A stretch of DNA of 64,000 nucleotides from Heterocephalus glaber. Lineage: Eukaryota; Chordata; Mammalia; Rodentia; Bathyergidae. The number at the start of each line of letters is the position of its first letter. Positions within the stretch are counted from its first letter, which is position 1. Where the stretch lies: the NCBI RefSeq assembly GCF_000247695.1, contig NW_004624865.1, positions 676,383-740,382 of the forward strand. Reading direction: 5' to 3'. The notes under the pieces were generated by a model, which saw only the letters and a list, made by a program, of their open reading frames with translations, searched no databases and was not told the origin of the DNA. Positions 33,207-44,356 of the stretch are shown here, piece after piece. The translations under genes and the position numbers were made by a program.

Positions 33207-33911
33207 TGATCATACTTCTGGTAGTGAGCCTGTCTATTCACACAGCAGGGTGGCTCCGGGCAGAAAGCCTGGCAGGTACCAAAGGCCCATCAGAAAGCCC
33301 AGGCTTGACCCATACGGACTGGACCCACTGAAGGTGTCCAGCAAGACTCAGTGCTCAGGTGTGGTCCCTGACTTCAGGGTGCTGCCCTGTGACCCTCAAA
33401 CTGGAGGACTTCATGTGCATCTGTGATGACAAAGTGGGACAACACAGAGGGGATTTAGGGTCCCCATGGTCACAGAAGCAGCTACCTGGGAACAGTGACT
33501 CAGTGGAGCTGGGTTTCCTGTGGCAGCAGCCACTGGGCTCCGCCAGTGTGGGAGAAAAGGGCAAAGCATGACAGAATCAGGAGGACTGCAGGGGAAGCCA
33601 GAGCCCAAGCCTCCCTCACCCCTGAGCAATGCCTGCTGCTTTCACCCCCTTCTGTCACCGTCAGGGCCGGTGGCTCAGTGGGGGAGAAGGCACAAAAGAC
33701 CAGGTGACGTGGCGTGAGACTCAACTGCTGCCTGCCAGAGCTGGTGTCAGCTTCCTAACACCCAGGTGTGGCCGCCAGCTCAGGAACTGGGGAGCTTGGC
33801 CCTTCCCAGCTCTGTATCCAGGGCCACCCTTGGGAACATGACATTGGGCACGGGGGTGACTGCCACCACTGAAGATAGAAGCCGATGCACTTTTAAGGGC
33901 AAATCTGTTCT
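33207..33911. other. Unique sequence
   Basis: Single-copy DNA; no gene was supported. Confidence 0.4.
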
Positions 33912-34092
33912 GTTTTGTTTTGTTTTCAGTTCTGGGGACTGAACCCAGGGCATTTGCACTGAGCTGCACCCCCAGCCCTTTTTTACTTTGAGATAGGATC
34001 TCACTAAGTCACTAAGTCATTTAGGCTGGGCTCAAACTTACGATCTTCCTGCCTCAGCCTCCCAAAGTGCTTGAATTTCAGGCATGCACAAC
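33912..34092 (-). repeat. B1-dID SINE
   Basis: Reversed dimer after a (TTTTG)n tail: GGGGACTGAACCCAGGGCAT, linker, and a B1 half with GCCTCAGCCTCCCAAAGTGC. Confidence 0.88.
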
Positions 34093-34254
34093 CAACAGCT
34101 GACGCACCTTTCCTGAAAGAGCTAGTTGCTCTTCCCCCACCTGCACCCAGTGCCTGGAGCCTGGCAGGTGCTCAGGAAGGGTGGGCAGAGCTGAAATCTC
34201 CCCGAGGAGGGGTTGAGGATGAAAAGCCCCGACACGGCCGAGGCCATCCCCTTT

Positions 34255-34640
34255 AGCATGGAAGTCCTCGCTGCTGGAATTAACAACGCCGTGTGACTTT
34301 TACTCCTCGACGGGTGCTCTCTGCCTCTCCTCTCTTTGAACTCTGTTTCTGCAGCAAATCCCTCTTTTCAGGAATGGGAAGCCGATCTGCCCTGGGGAGG
34401 CGCCAGGCAGCGGTGTGCATTGGCACAGCCCGTGGCTGTCGCTCTTGGAAGACAATGGGCCGCAGTGCCAGGGGGGGTGTTCCCCAGGCAGTTTCCCTGC
34501 TTAATCCGCTCTTGTGCGCTGGCACCCGGTCAACAAAGGAAAGGAACCAAATTCCCCGGGCGGCTTTGGCAGGCAGCGGCACTGTCAGCAGGCCAGAAGT
34601 TAATTCCCTCATCTGCCCCGTGCCACCGGCTCTGGGGACA
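34255..34640. promoter_or_regulatory. Candidate conserved non-coding element with SOX-type motifs
   Basis: Non-repetitive GC-moderate DNA with ACAATGG at 34452-34458 and ACAAAGG at 34533-34539, both SOX/TCF-type cores, and TAATCCG and AGTTAATTCCC nearby. Open frames of 244-253 codons start inside it, but they are in overlapping phases without domains. A distal enhancer is the more plausible reading. Confidence 0.35.
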
Positions 34641-35091
34641 GGGCCGGCCTCGCTGGCAGGCTATGCGCGTCTGTCAGGTGGTCACAGAGGCGACAGCAGG
34701 CGGGCGACGCTGGTTCAGGCCCCGTGCAGCCCCTCAGACAGGCGGACGGATGGACAGATGTCCTACAGGCCCAGTCTGTCTCGTCTCCCAGAGCCTTGGT
34801 GCCAAGGGACAGGGAGACTCAGGGGGCGAGGGCTGGGTGGCGCCAGCCCAGTCTGCAGGAGCCCCGACAGAGCTCTGGGCAGCACAGCCTGGCACCAACA
34901 GAGGCCGCCAAGGCCAGCAGAGCACAGGTCCCCGGTGCCACCCGGCCCACTCAGAGCCACAGCCCAGGGAGGGTGGGGAGCAGGGCCTGGCCCAGCCTGC
35001 CACTCCCGGGGCCCTCAGGTGGCCCTGTCAGGATGGCACTGTCACCTCACCTGACCCATGGGCCCGCTGAAGCTGAAGAGTGAGCAACGTG
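34641..35091. other. Unique GC-rich sequence
   Basis: GC-rich single-copy DNA. Long chance frames on both strands come from the low frequency of stop codons. Confidence 0.35.
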
Positions 35092-35284
35092 CAGCCAAGC
35101 GTGGTGGCACACACCTGTCGTCCCAGCACTCCTGAGGCTGAGGCAGGAGGATCCCAAGTTCTACTCCAGCCTGGAGTGAGACCTCTAGCCAGGTTTAGAG
35201 AAACCCTGTGTGAAAGTGAGCAAATGAAAAAGGAGCTGGAGCTTGGTGTGAAGGGCCTGGGCTCAGTCTCCAGTACTGCAGAAG
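35092..35284 (+). repeat. B1-dID SINE
   Basis: AGCCAAGCGTGGTGGCACAC to a degenerate ID half (GGAGCTGGAGCTTGGTGTGA); a GGGGAGGG-rich tail follows. Confidence 0.88.
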
Positions 35285-35548
35285 AAGGGGGGAGGGGAGG
35301 GGGGATCACAGCGGGATCCACAGAGAGTACACCTGGCACAGTGCCACCTGCCCCAGCTGTGCCTGTAAACGACTGTCCTGGCCAATCCTGAAAAGGACTC
35401 GGCCACAACAACAGGACTCTGGTACCCAAGGCTTCAGACTTGAGCATCCAGGACATCAGGACCCACAGCTTCAGGGTCCGGCACTGCCAAGCCCGGCTTC
35501 AGTTTTCCTTTGAGCCTGAGCCTTCTCCTCTCTCGAGGAGGACGTGAA

Positions 35549-35726
35549 ACCTGGGCCTGGTGGGCACAGCCCAATCCCAGAGTTCTGGGGGCCTGGGGCA
35601 GGAAGACGGCAGGTTCAAGTCCAACCCAGGCAGTTTAGCCACCAGTGAGACCCTGCCTCAAAATACAAAATAACTAAGGTTTGGGGATACAGCTCATTGC
35701 AAAGACTGGGTTCACTGCCCAGAACA
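35549..35726 (+). repeat. B1-dID SINE, diverged
   Basis: CCTGGGCCTGGTGGGCACAG, CCAGGCAGTTTAGCCACCAG and the ID half GGTTTGGGGATACAGCTCAT. A GGGA-rich tail lies at 35728-35758. Confidence 0.85.
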
Positions 35727-35929
35727 GAAGGGAGGGAGGAGGGAGAGAGGGGGGAAGGAGTCCTGCATGTGGTCCCGGGGAGCCCCTTGACCCGGACAGG
35801 CGGGAACAGGTGAGCCACCCTCCAGCCCCCCAGGGTTGGCACCAGGGAGGGAGGATGAACCGGTACTCACGGGTCCCGGAGCTGCAGCCCTCACTCAGCC
35901 CTGGGAATGCACGGTCCTGCCCCTCCTTT

Positions 35930-36020
35930 ACAGCTGGGGAAACTGAGGGTCAGAAAGGCTAAGCAGCTTTTTGCCCAGTTCCATACCTGGCGACATCGCA
36001 AAGCTGGATTTTGGCCCCCA
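35930..36020 (-). repeat. MIR SINE fragment
   Basis: CAGCTGGGGAAACTGAGGGT and the following diverged sequence match the reversed MIR core. Confidence 0.75.
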
Positions 36021-36442
36021 CTGCCTGACCTGCCGTGGCTCTAGCTCTACCCACCTGTGGCACAGAACCACTCGGGAAAGGCCAAACCCAGGACAGCCAA
36101 GAAGGAAACCTGTGGGCAAACAATGGTGGCCAGCAGGGACCCCTCGGAAGTTGCCACCCCCGCCCCGGTCCTCTGAAGCTCCCCGTGGGCAAAGGGACGT
36201 GAGGCACGTGCAAGTGGGCCTTGAAGTCCCACCACGAAGCAGCGAGGTCCTGACTCGAGTCCCAGGCCGGCCCTGTGGACCATGGCTCAGGGCCACTTCC
36301 AGTCATGCAGGGTCCCAGACCAAGACGCGGCCCATGAGTCTGCTGCTGCTACTGCCCGTCTCCCTCGTGCCCAGCAAGGCCCTGCACACCTACCACCCCA
36401 CCCCACCACAAGGACCTCCCCTGGGTCTCCCTTCCTTCCTTT
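36021..36442. other. Unique sequence
   Basis: Single-copy GC-rich DNA; frames overlap in opposite directions and were not called. Confidence 0.35.
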
Positions 36443-36629
36443 CTGTCCTTCCTGAGGATTGAACCCAGGGCTGTTCCACTGAGCAGGTAACAACACCTTC
36501 TTTATATTTTGATTTTCCGACATCTCGTAAGTCACTAAGTTGCCCAGGCTGGCTCCATCTTGAGACCCTCCTCCCTCAGCCTCCCAGAGCGCTGGGGCCA
36601 CAGGTGTGGGCCACCGCCCCTGCCTGTTT
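36443..36629 (-). repeat. B1-dID SINE
   Basis: Reversed dimer: GAGGATTGAACCCAGGGCTG, then CGTAAGTCACTAAGTTGCCC and the B1 half. Confidence 0.87.
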
Positions 36630-36794
36630 TCCTGAAAGACTGTCCCTGCCTCAAGAATGGGGTCAGTATCCTTGGTGCCTCTGAGTTGCAAGCTTTGAAT
36701 GTTTGCAGAGAACACAGTGGATGGTTCCGGAACTGGATTCTGGTCTTCTCTCCTCTTCTCCCCAAGGAATAAAACACACAATTCTTTTCTTCCC

Positions 36795-36893
36795 CCTCTC
36801 TTCAGGGTCTCACTATGGAGTCTAAGCTGTCCTTGAACTAGCAGCGATCCTCCTGCCTCCGCCTCCTGAGGCCGACTGCATGAGAGCCGCTTG
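36795..36893 (-). repeat. B1 SINE, partial
   Basis: TTCAGGGTCTCACTATGGAG to CTCCTGCCTCCGCCTCCTGA; the head end is lost. Confidence 0.75.
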
Positions 36894-37389
36894 CACACTG
36901 ATGCCCTCCTCCCTTGCACAGACCCCATGTGTGTGCCTCCACCTGCGCCCCAGGAGACTCCACGGGAGGTTCGGGCCAGACCTGAAGCCGCTGGTGGCCG
37001 CTCTGCGGGTCCTCATCTGGGGACCCAAGGTTGTGGGGTCCAAGCCAGATGCCACAATCACCGAAAGTCACATCTCCGGTACCGCACATTGGCATCTCGG
37101 GCTGACCCCAAAGCTCAGAGCAGCGGGACATCAGGTACGCGAGGACACTGGGTTCTCTCCACGCGGTGACACCTTTCTGTAGGCACAGGAAGCGAGCCAG
37201 CACCAGCCCTGGTACCCAGAAGGAAGCCACCACCGAGTCAGCCTGCTCCTGATGCACAGGATTCTCCAGCCAGGAGCTATTGACAAGAGCGGCCAGGGGT
37301 TGGGGGCGCCCCGAGTTTGCCAAGCAGGGGGACCCTGGCTCAGGCAGGGTGTGCGTGGAGGTGGCCCCGGCGCCCCCCCGGGGAATGTG
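36894..37389. other. Unique sequence
   Basis: GC-rich single-copy DNA; no gene was supported. Confidence 0.35.
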
Positions 37390-37680
37390 TGTCGCCTTTG
37401 CAGCGTAGGATTCGGTCTTGATTTTAAACAGGAATGTGCTCCCCTTCAAACAAAAATGACCCAACGCAAAGAATATGTGTGGCTTCTCTCAGCAGCGACA
37501 GCTGAGGCCTGGCTGAAATTCAATGCGCAGCCTAATCGCCATGACGGGAAATTTGGACGGAGCCTCAGATGCCTGCGCAGCGATGCTGCCCTCCTTCCCC
37601 AGCGGGCTGGGCGTCCCGTGAAAGGCCTTTGACAAGGCGAGCAGGCTCTGGGAGGCAGCCACCCACCACTTTCTTAGGCG
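37390..37680. promoter_or_regulatory. Candidate conserved non-coding element
   Basis: A non-repetitive block of balanced composition with CTTGATTTTAAACAGG, TTCAAACAAAAATGACCC, CCTAATCGCC and GGCCTTTGACAAGG. It contrasts with the GC-rich, low-complexity flanks. Assigned by texture and motif density only. Confidence 0.3.
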
Positions 37681-38204
37681 CTATTGTCCCCGCAGGGATT
37701 GTGACCGGGCTGGGGCTCCCAGAGCCCCACCTCCTGCCCCGGCATCCATGGCCCCCAGGTTCCCCATGGGAGGGGCCCCGTGACCCTGGCACAATAGATG
37801 AAAGTGCTTTCTGCCTTGCCTTCGCCTCCTGACCCTGGCCACCATTTCTCATGCACTGTCTGCTCTGTAGCAGGTCGAGGCCCTCTTCTCCTTTGGATGC
37901 TGCGGCCTGGGACCCTGTCCTGCTGCAGCGCCAAGCCAGCCGAGGTCGGCGGGAGCCAGGGTCACTTCCTCCCACCCTGCTCCAGACAGGCATTCGGTGT
38001 GCATGGCATGCACACAGAATGCACACACGTGCGTGCAGAAACACGCATGCACGCTTACACAGACACCTGTGCAGCAACAGTATTGGCAAGCAAAAGTTCA
38101 GACTCCCGGGCTTGTCCCCTGCTTCCGGGCTAGCATCTGTGCCGTGCAGTGCGGTTGCCGTCCCGGTGAAGGGGCGTTCCCTGCGCCCCCCTCACCTGCC
38201 CAGC
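37681..38204. other. Unique sequence with a CA-rich patch
   Basis: Single-copy DNA. The stretch 37995-38060 is a degenerate CA/GCAT-rich patch (ATGGCATGCACACAGAATGC). No gene. Confidence 0.35.
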
Positions 38205-38276
38205 GCCTTCCCCAAGTCAGAGCCCCACCTCTGAATTCTTGAGGCTTTGGGGGACATTTTAGGTCTAAACCACAAT
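38205..38276 (-). mobile_element. Fragment of the MaLR/ERV-type LTR-like repeat
   Basis: GAGCCCCACCTCTGAATTCT and GGGGGACATTTTAGGTCTAA match the end of the LTR-like repeats at 6425-6770 and 59605-59980. Confidence 0.6.
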
Positions 38277-39089
38277 TTCAGGTCGAAGCCTGGAGACTGT
38301 GTGCTTCCTACATCCATTGGGGTCTCCCAAAGGTCCTGCTCCCCGTGCCCCGAATATGCCCCGGCCTTTCCAGGCTCAGTCTTGGGCACACCCCACTTCT
38401 GTCCAGATTCCCCCCACCCCCGTGCCCCTACCCTTTCCCTGAATTCCCAGCCACTCCCAGGCCCCATCCCGAATGCTGCTCCCCCTAGGAAGGCTGTTCC
38501 GAGCCTAATCAAAAATAATCAGCCACACCCACCTCCTCCCCTCCCTCCTGCACACCCTGTTAGAACCATTTCCAGGGGTGGCCTGGGTTGCTTCCGGGAG
38601 GCCACACCCCAGGGGAAGGAACTGTCCTTGTTTATTTCTGGCTCTTCCCCAGGGCTGCACAGCTTGGCATCCGACACGCAGCCCTCAGGTTTAAGTCAGG
38701 TCTGGGGCTGGGACGATGCCACTGATCCCATCTGCAGTGCAGCTCTGATAAGACAGCGTTCTGGATGGAAAACTGCTCTGCTCTCATGTGCGACTGGTAT
38801 CAGTGGTAAATCAAGGCCTGAGGCGGGGGCCTCACCAGATGCCCAATGGACAAAGATTTCAGGTCACCGAGAATTTTAGAGAACCGAGGCAGAAGCTGAG
38901 CCAGCCCTCAGGACACAATGGTGAGCTGCACCCTGGCAGCAGCCAGAGTCTGTCATTCATAATTAGAAATGCTGTTCACAATTGGTTCCTTTCCAGTGTC
39001 TTCCACAGGGAAAAGCCCACATGACTGGTTTAGGTAACAAATAGCCGTCCTGTACTTCATACTGGGCTTTAGAAACTCTAAAGCATTTG
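38277..39089. other. Unique sequence
   Basis: Single-copy DNA; a 210-codon frame (38247-38879, plus) has no recognised domain and was not called. Confidence 0.35.
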
Positions 39090-39213
39090 TGCCGGGCATG
39101 GTGGTGCACGCCTGTCATTCCAGCACTCAGGAGGCTGAGGCAGGAGGATTGCTGTGCATACAAGACCAGCCTGGACTACATGGTGAGACCTTGTCTCTAA
39201 AAATTTAAAAGGA
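39090..39213 (+). repeat. B1 SINE
   Basis: Clear monomer: GCCGGGCATGGTGGTGCACG to GGTGAGACCTTGTCTCTAAA. Confidence 0.9.
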
Positions 39214-39388
39214 GGTGCTGCCTGCAGAGTCCCCATGCTGCAGGAAAGGAGCTGCCGGGTCTGGGGCACGGTGTTCGTTTTAGGGGCTCAGCCCTTGACC
39301 ATCTCCACCAGTGACTGGCTGAGCCCCAGAGTCCTTGGTGACCTCAGCATCTGGGGGAAGCGGGCACAGAGGAGGAGTGGCCACAATA

Positions 39389-39899
39389 GAAGGCAAATGT
39401 TCACATTTAAAATGCTGTTACAATAGGAATGCACTGCCACAAATCCCCTGAAAATCCTCCCCTCGCTTCAAAAACATTCATCACATCCTCCTTGCCACTT
39501 TCCACAGCAGCTCTGGAGTCCTCTTTCTTAAGGGTCTTTACCAGCTGTGATCACAAACACAGTGACTGCTGCTGCCGAGCACCACCCAACAGAAAGGCAG
39601 CTCTAAAAACACAATGCTGTGTCCTCGGATCTGGCACCGTGTGACTTCCGGCTCTTCCCCAGAGTCACAGTGACCATGAAAGGGAGACGTTTTGAATCCA
39701 ATCAGGACATCGAGGCAGCCAGGACAGTGCAGCTGAAGACCCTCAGGACAGAGGACTCCAGAGCTGCTGCAGGAAGTGACGTGGGATGAGTCTGTTCAAA
39801 GCAAGGGGGAGGATTTTGAGGGGATTCATGACAGCATGTCTTTTACTGGAGTAATTTTGTGTACTGTGAGCATTCACCATGCCTTTCGATCACCCCTCC
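39389..39899 (+). mobile_element. Mariner-derived foldback element, copy 5
   Basis: About 511 bp; TA at 39387-39388 and TA straddling 39900-39901. The right terminus CGATCACCCCTCC is well preserved. Left arm block CAGCAGCTCTGGAGTCCTCT and right arm block GAGGACTCCAGAGCTGCTGC are inverted partners. The centre lacks the bases that carry the family stop (GTGTCCTCGGATCTGGCACC), a small private deletion. The transposase-like frame is frameshifted. Confidence 0.9.
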
Positions 39900-40494
39900 T
39901 AGAGGGGTACCTCAGAGCCCGGAGCAGACTGGAGTGGACTGTAGGTCAGCCTTGGCCAGCTGCTCAGGTTGTGTGCTGAAGAAGGGCTGGGCAGGGGTGG
40001 GTCATAAGCCAGACTATGGCCTCACATACGGACTAGCAGAGGTCCTGGCTTGGGTAAAGCCGGGCACCAACCTAGCAGTGAGGTTTCCGGAATTCTAACG
40101 CACGTGTAGCTGGGAGGAACTTGGCAGGGAGGACTCCACGCGTACACTGCACATGCTCCCTGCCCAGGTGAGGGACAGAGACCCAGGACCTCCGACCCAT
40201 AGTGGACCTTGGCCATGCAGGGTGAGCGCAGGCATCACAGAGTGACACATGTGTGGTCAGCAAGTCAACCCGGGACCACCACACCTGTTAGCACTAAGGC
40301 TTCCTATTAAATCAGTGCACCCAGAAGGCAGAAGGCACCAAGGGTGGGAGCTCTGCACAGCCAGACCCAAATGTTCCTGCATTCACTCAACAAAAACGGC
40401 CCAAGCAGGGTTCCAAGTAAAGAGCACCTGCTCAGTCCACTCAGTCCTGACGGGGAGCAGGGTGGGACACAGGGCGAAGGTGTTCTCTGGGGAG
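39900..40494. other. Unique sequence
   Basis: Single-copy DNA between a mariner copy and an L1 end; no gene. Confidence 0.4.
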
Positions 40495-40850
40495 AATCAC
40501 TTTAAGTTTTGTAGCAGCACAGCTCATCATAGCTAAATCTTGGAATCAGCCTGTGTGCCCACCAAGAGAGTAGTGGACAAAGAAAATGTGGTCTTTACAC
40601 ACAATGGAGTACTACTCTGCCATGAAGAGGGATGAGCTCGAGTCACTTGTAAGAAAATGGATGCACCTTGAGACCACCATTAAGTAAGATAAAGCAGAGA
40701 AACAAGATTAAATATCACATAGTTTGTCTTATATGAGAAACCCAAATATAAATAAAGAACAAAATAAAACGTAGATTCCAGAGGTAGGGAGACAGATCTT
40801 TTGCAAAAGGGAAGAGGACCAAGCCATGGAGGGAGAGGGCAGAGAGGGGA
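40495..40850 (+). repeat. L1 LINE 3' end
   Basis: Characteristic L1 end: CATAGCTAAATCTTGGAATC, CACAATGGAGTACTACTCTG, AAGAAAATGGATGCACCTTG, then a G-rich 3' untranslated part at 40775-40850. Confidence 0.85.
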
Positions 40851-41440
40851 AGGGAAGGGATGGAGGAGGAGTTAAGCGTACAGAGAACCCAACCTCCCCG
40901 GGCAGCCTCCGCCACTCTCCTGTCCTGTCCGGGAGGACCGCAGTGCGTGGCAGGCAGGCAGGAGGTGGCCCTGCGATGGGGTGGGCACCGGGTCACCTGC
41001 CACCTCAGTTTCCCCATCTGCAAAACAGGGCCGCGGCTCTTGCCCAGGGGGGATCAGGAACCCCAGACAGTGCTGACCCTGGTCCCTGCTGTCCACAGCC
41101 AACACCCCCCACATCCCCCCAAAATGGTGCTGGGGGACCAGGCCTTCCAGAGCTCCCAGTGCCAGAACCCGAAAGCCCTCATCCTCCGAGCCAGCCCACA
41201 GCCCCCTGACCCCGTCTGTCCACCCTGAGACCCCACAAACATCACATCAGTGTGCATATTCGAAGCCTGGCTCTCTCACCCACAAGAGCTCAGTCTTCGG
41301 AAACCCTGTTCCATCCCTGAGTCTGAGCTTGGCCACTCTGTTCTGAGCATCCAGGCTCCCCAGGTGACACTGTAGAGTCTGTCACCTTTCTTCCCAGCTC
41401 CTTGGGCTTCTGAGTATTTACCCTCAGGATGAAAGAGGAG
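40851..41440. other. Unique GC-rich sequence
   Basis: Single-copy DNA. A MIR-like tail CCTCAGTTTCCCCATCTGCA occurs at 41004-41023. No gene. Confidence 0.35.
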
Positions 41441-41628
41441 TTTAGCAGGTGTGGGGGTGCACACCTGAATCGCAGCACTCGGGGAGGCTAGGAGGATCGC
41501 AAGATCCAGACCAGCCTAAGCAACTTGAGGACTTAGCAAAACCCTGTCTCCAAAAAAGGAAAATAAATTAAAAAGGGCTGGGGATGTGGCTCAGTGGAAA
41601 CCTCTGGCTTCAATCCCCAGTACCGCAG
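41441..41628 (+). repeat. B1-dID SINE, full length
   Basis: AGCAGGTGTGGGGGTGCACA, AGCAACTTGAGGACTTAGCA, and the ID half GGGCTGGGGATGTGGCTCAG. Confidence 0.9.
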
Positions 41629-41679
41629 TCAATGAATTAATCGATCCATCCATCAAGGTGGGAACTGTGGTAGCAGACA

Positions 41680-41800
41680 GCTCAGCTTGGAAGCCTGGCC
41701 CATCGCCCAGCTGCACAACTCTGAGCAAGTCACGTGATCTGTCCAGGCCTCAGTTTCCTGAACAGCAAGGTAGGAACAACACTGCCTCAGAGTGTATCTG
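41680..41800 (+). repeat. MIR SINE fragment
   Basis: CTGAGCAAGTCACGTGATCT and CCTCAGTTTCCTGAACAGCA follow the MIR core order. Confidence 0.85.
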
Positions 41801-41984
41801 GGAGAGCTCGGGAAGAGGCCCGACGTAAACGTAACCGGTTGGCTGCTGTTTCCATGCCAGGGGGCTGCGGATCCGGGCTCTGACCTCCCTCAGGAGAGCT
41901 GTTTCAGGGTCCCCTGCTTCCCAGGGGTGTCGGAGGAGGCTAATCAGACAGCGAGCCCAGGAACCCCGATTGGGAGGAAGCAAA

Positions 41985-42245
41985 TCCTCGCCAGCGCCTT
42001 TGAATTTCGGTTATGTGTAAGTTAGCGTTGAACAGGCGACTCCACCCTTTCCCTGGAGGCAGAGCAAAGTGCTGGCTCGGGGCTCACATCGCATTTACAA
42101 CTTAATTTTGGAACAGAGATTTGCAATATCGGCGAGGCAAGGGGGCAAAAAGCAAACTTTAGAGTAATTGCTCCGCCCTCCTTTAAACAACAGGCGTGGC
42201 GCTGCTGTGTGGGCTGCTGGAATTCAAAGCAGAGAGTGGCACAGC
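41985..42245. promoter_or_regulatory. Candidate conserved non-coding element
   Basis: Non-repetitive DNA with GCCTTTGAATTTCGG, TTACAACTTAATTTTGG and CTTTAGAGTAATTGCTCC, all AT-rich cores in a GC-rich setting. Texture resembles developmental enhancers. Conservation untested. Confidence 0.3.
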
Positions 42246-42744
42246 CCAGGGGATCTAAGGGCTCTAAGGATCTGGCCACCTCGGCCAGGCCTGTCTGCCC
42301 CGCCCAGATCAGCAGGAGGCAGAGCTGCCCGAAGCGAGAGCAGCCTCACCACCCGATCGTGGGTGAGGAGGACGGGGGACACCCGAAAGCTCGGACCTGC
42401 TCTGTGCCAGACCCAGCGCGCTCACAGTGCACAGGGGAGGATCGCTGCAGACCTATGAGCCCAGGGGCCACGCTTGATTTCTGTCCCTCGCACACGCAAG
42501 CACCCTGAAGAGGATGGTGCCTTCTGTCTGCAGCCCTGCGGACTGGGAAGCCTCAGTTTCCCCGGGACAGGGTCAGACAGCAAAGATCCGCAGCCCCCAT
42601 AGAACACGGTTCCCAGCACTGGAGTGCTCAAAACCCTCGCTTGGCCTCAAGGACGGAGCACCCCAGCTCTGACTCCAGTCAGGACTTGCTCTTACGGGGT
42701 TCACACTTTGGAAGCTGGACATAAGTTTTCGGGGTGCAGAGGGG
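42246..42744. other. Unique sequence
   Basis: Single-copy DNA; no gene or repeat recognised. Confidence 0.35.
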
Positions 42745-42898
42745 CTACTGGAATTGAACCCAGGGTCTCTGTGCTGGGCTACATACCTACCCCATCCTGC
42801 CCACACCCTAAGCTGCCCAGGCTGGGCTCCAACTTGTGACCCCCCTGCCTCGGCCTCCCAGAGTGCTGGGACTCAAGGTGTGCACCACCGCGCCTGAC
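42745..42898 (-). repeat. B1-dID SINE
   Basis: Reversed dimer with a shortened linker: GGAATTGAACCCAGGGTCTC to GTGCACCACCGCGCCTGA. Confidence 0.85.
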
Positions 42899-43455
42899 TT
42901 GGACATCAGACTATTGCAGGCAAAGCCCTCTGTTGTTTGCAAACCACTGCTGATCATGTCCCTGTGACGTGAGCCCATTGTGCCAGGTTCCCTGGCACCG
43001 CCCCCTGACCTGGCTGGACCTGGGTGTCCACTCTGGCGCTGCCCCTGCCCAGCCTGCACGGTCAGGGCCATCCTGACTGACCCTTCAGAGCCCCTCCACT
43101 TTGCCCGTGCATGTGCTCCGGGGTGGTTGCTGATTTGATTAACATAATAGAATGGAAATAAAATAATTGCAGGGGCTGCCCCTTCAGGAGAAAGCATCCC
43201 AGGCGCCCTGGCCACATTGTTGTGAGGTTTCCAGGAGACCAGTAGGAGGCCCCAGCGGGGCGCAGCCAGCTGGCTGGGCCTCACTGAGGGCCCCGCCAAG
43301 CCTGGCTGGATCGGAAACCCCACGCCCCTCAGCAGGCCTGCAAGGGCCTCCTCATGTTCTTGGCCTTGGCATCCTGAAATGCAACTCAAACAGAGTAAAT
43401 AAACCCATCAGAAGCTCAACCGGACAAGAACAAATATTTTAATAATAGACCTTTA
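42899..43455. other. Unique sequence
   Basis: Single-copy DNA; a 193-codon antisense frame passes through a SINE and was rejected. Confidence 0.35.
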
Positions 43456-43590
43456 AGCAGGGCATGGTGGTGCATGCCTGTCATCCCAGCCCTCGAGAGG
43501 CTGAGGCAGGAGGATTGCTGCAAGTTCCAGGCCAGCCTGGGCTACACAGCAAGACCTTGTCTCAAAAAACAAAACAAAAAATAAATAAAT
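43456..43590 (+). repeat. B1 SINE
   Basis: GCAGGGCATGGTGGTGCATG to GCAAGACCTTGTCTCAAAAA with a long AAATAAAT tail. Confidence 0.9.
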
Positions 43591-44174
43591 AAGATCACTG
43601 TAAGCACAAAATCATACCTTTCGTTCCAGAAGTGATCTTTCAACCAAAAAATGAGGATATCACGGAAATTGCTGCTCTCAACCTCTATTGGCTCCTGACC
43701 GCTTCTCTCACGGGTGCTCTCCGAGGGCCTGCGTCCAGCCCCCAGCCTTCCTGTCCTGCAGTGCCACCTCCATCACCGCTATGATGCCAACAGCACAATG
43801 GAGAAGCTGAGGCTCCCACAGGGACCTTCTCAAACTATGACACACAGGAGACCCTGCCGAGCCGAGCCGGAAGGAGGCATTGCTCCGCAGAGAGTCCCCT
43901 CTCCCTGGACAGGGGGGCCCCGAGGTGACAGCGTGACCAGCGCTCAGCAGGCCACAGAGGCACGGTCTCGGCTGACATGCAGGATTGCAAATCCCCCCTC
44001 GCAGCTGCCTTTAAAAACGATGCATCCCCAGGAAAAAAGACCACTTCAGGGTTTGTCCAGCAGAAAGTGTTCTAGTGCCAGAGATGGCAGATTGCAGGCC
44101 TGCTGGGAACTGAGAATCAGGAAAGTATGACTGTCCACACAGGAGGCCAGGTGGAAATGCGAAGGACCAGGAAG
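43591..44174. other. Unique sequence
   Basis: Single-copy DNA; no gene. Confidence 0.35.
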
Positions 44175-44356
44175 TCATGGCTGGAGGTTCTAATTGCTGC
44201 AGACCTTGTTAATGTGCCTGCCATAGCCATTCCTATTAATTAATCCAGCTGGATGAAAAAGCCTATTATGCTGTATTAATGCCACTTGTTGGAGAAAACA
44301 CTAAATTAATGAATCTGATGGGGAGCAGATTCATTTCAATAAATATGTGCTAAGTT
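44175..44356. promoter_or_regulatory. Candidate conserved non-coding element, homeodomain-site cluster
   Basis: Dense TAAT cores in non-repetitive DNA: TTCTAATTGCTGC, CTTGTTAATGTGC, ATTAATTAATCC (44235-44246), CTGTATTAATGCC, ACTAAATTAATGAATC, TTTCAATAAATATG. This is the strongest enhancer-like texture in the window by eye. The neighbouring GC-rich DNA makes the AT-rich island stand out. Confidence 0.45.

Noticed and set aside
34293..35070. Two overlapping open frames of 253 and 244 codons
   Set aside because: Both are in different phases over the same GC-rich DNA, are Pro/Arg/Gly-rich and lack domains. Long frames arise by chance where stop codons are rare.
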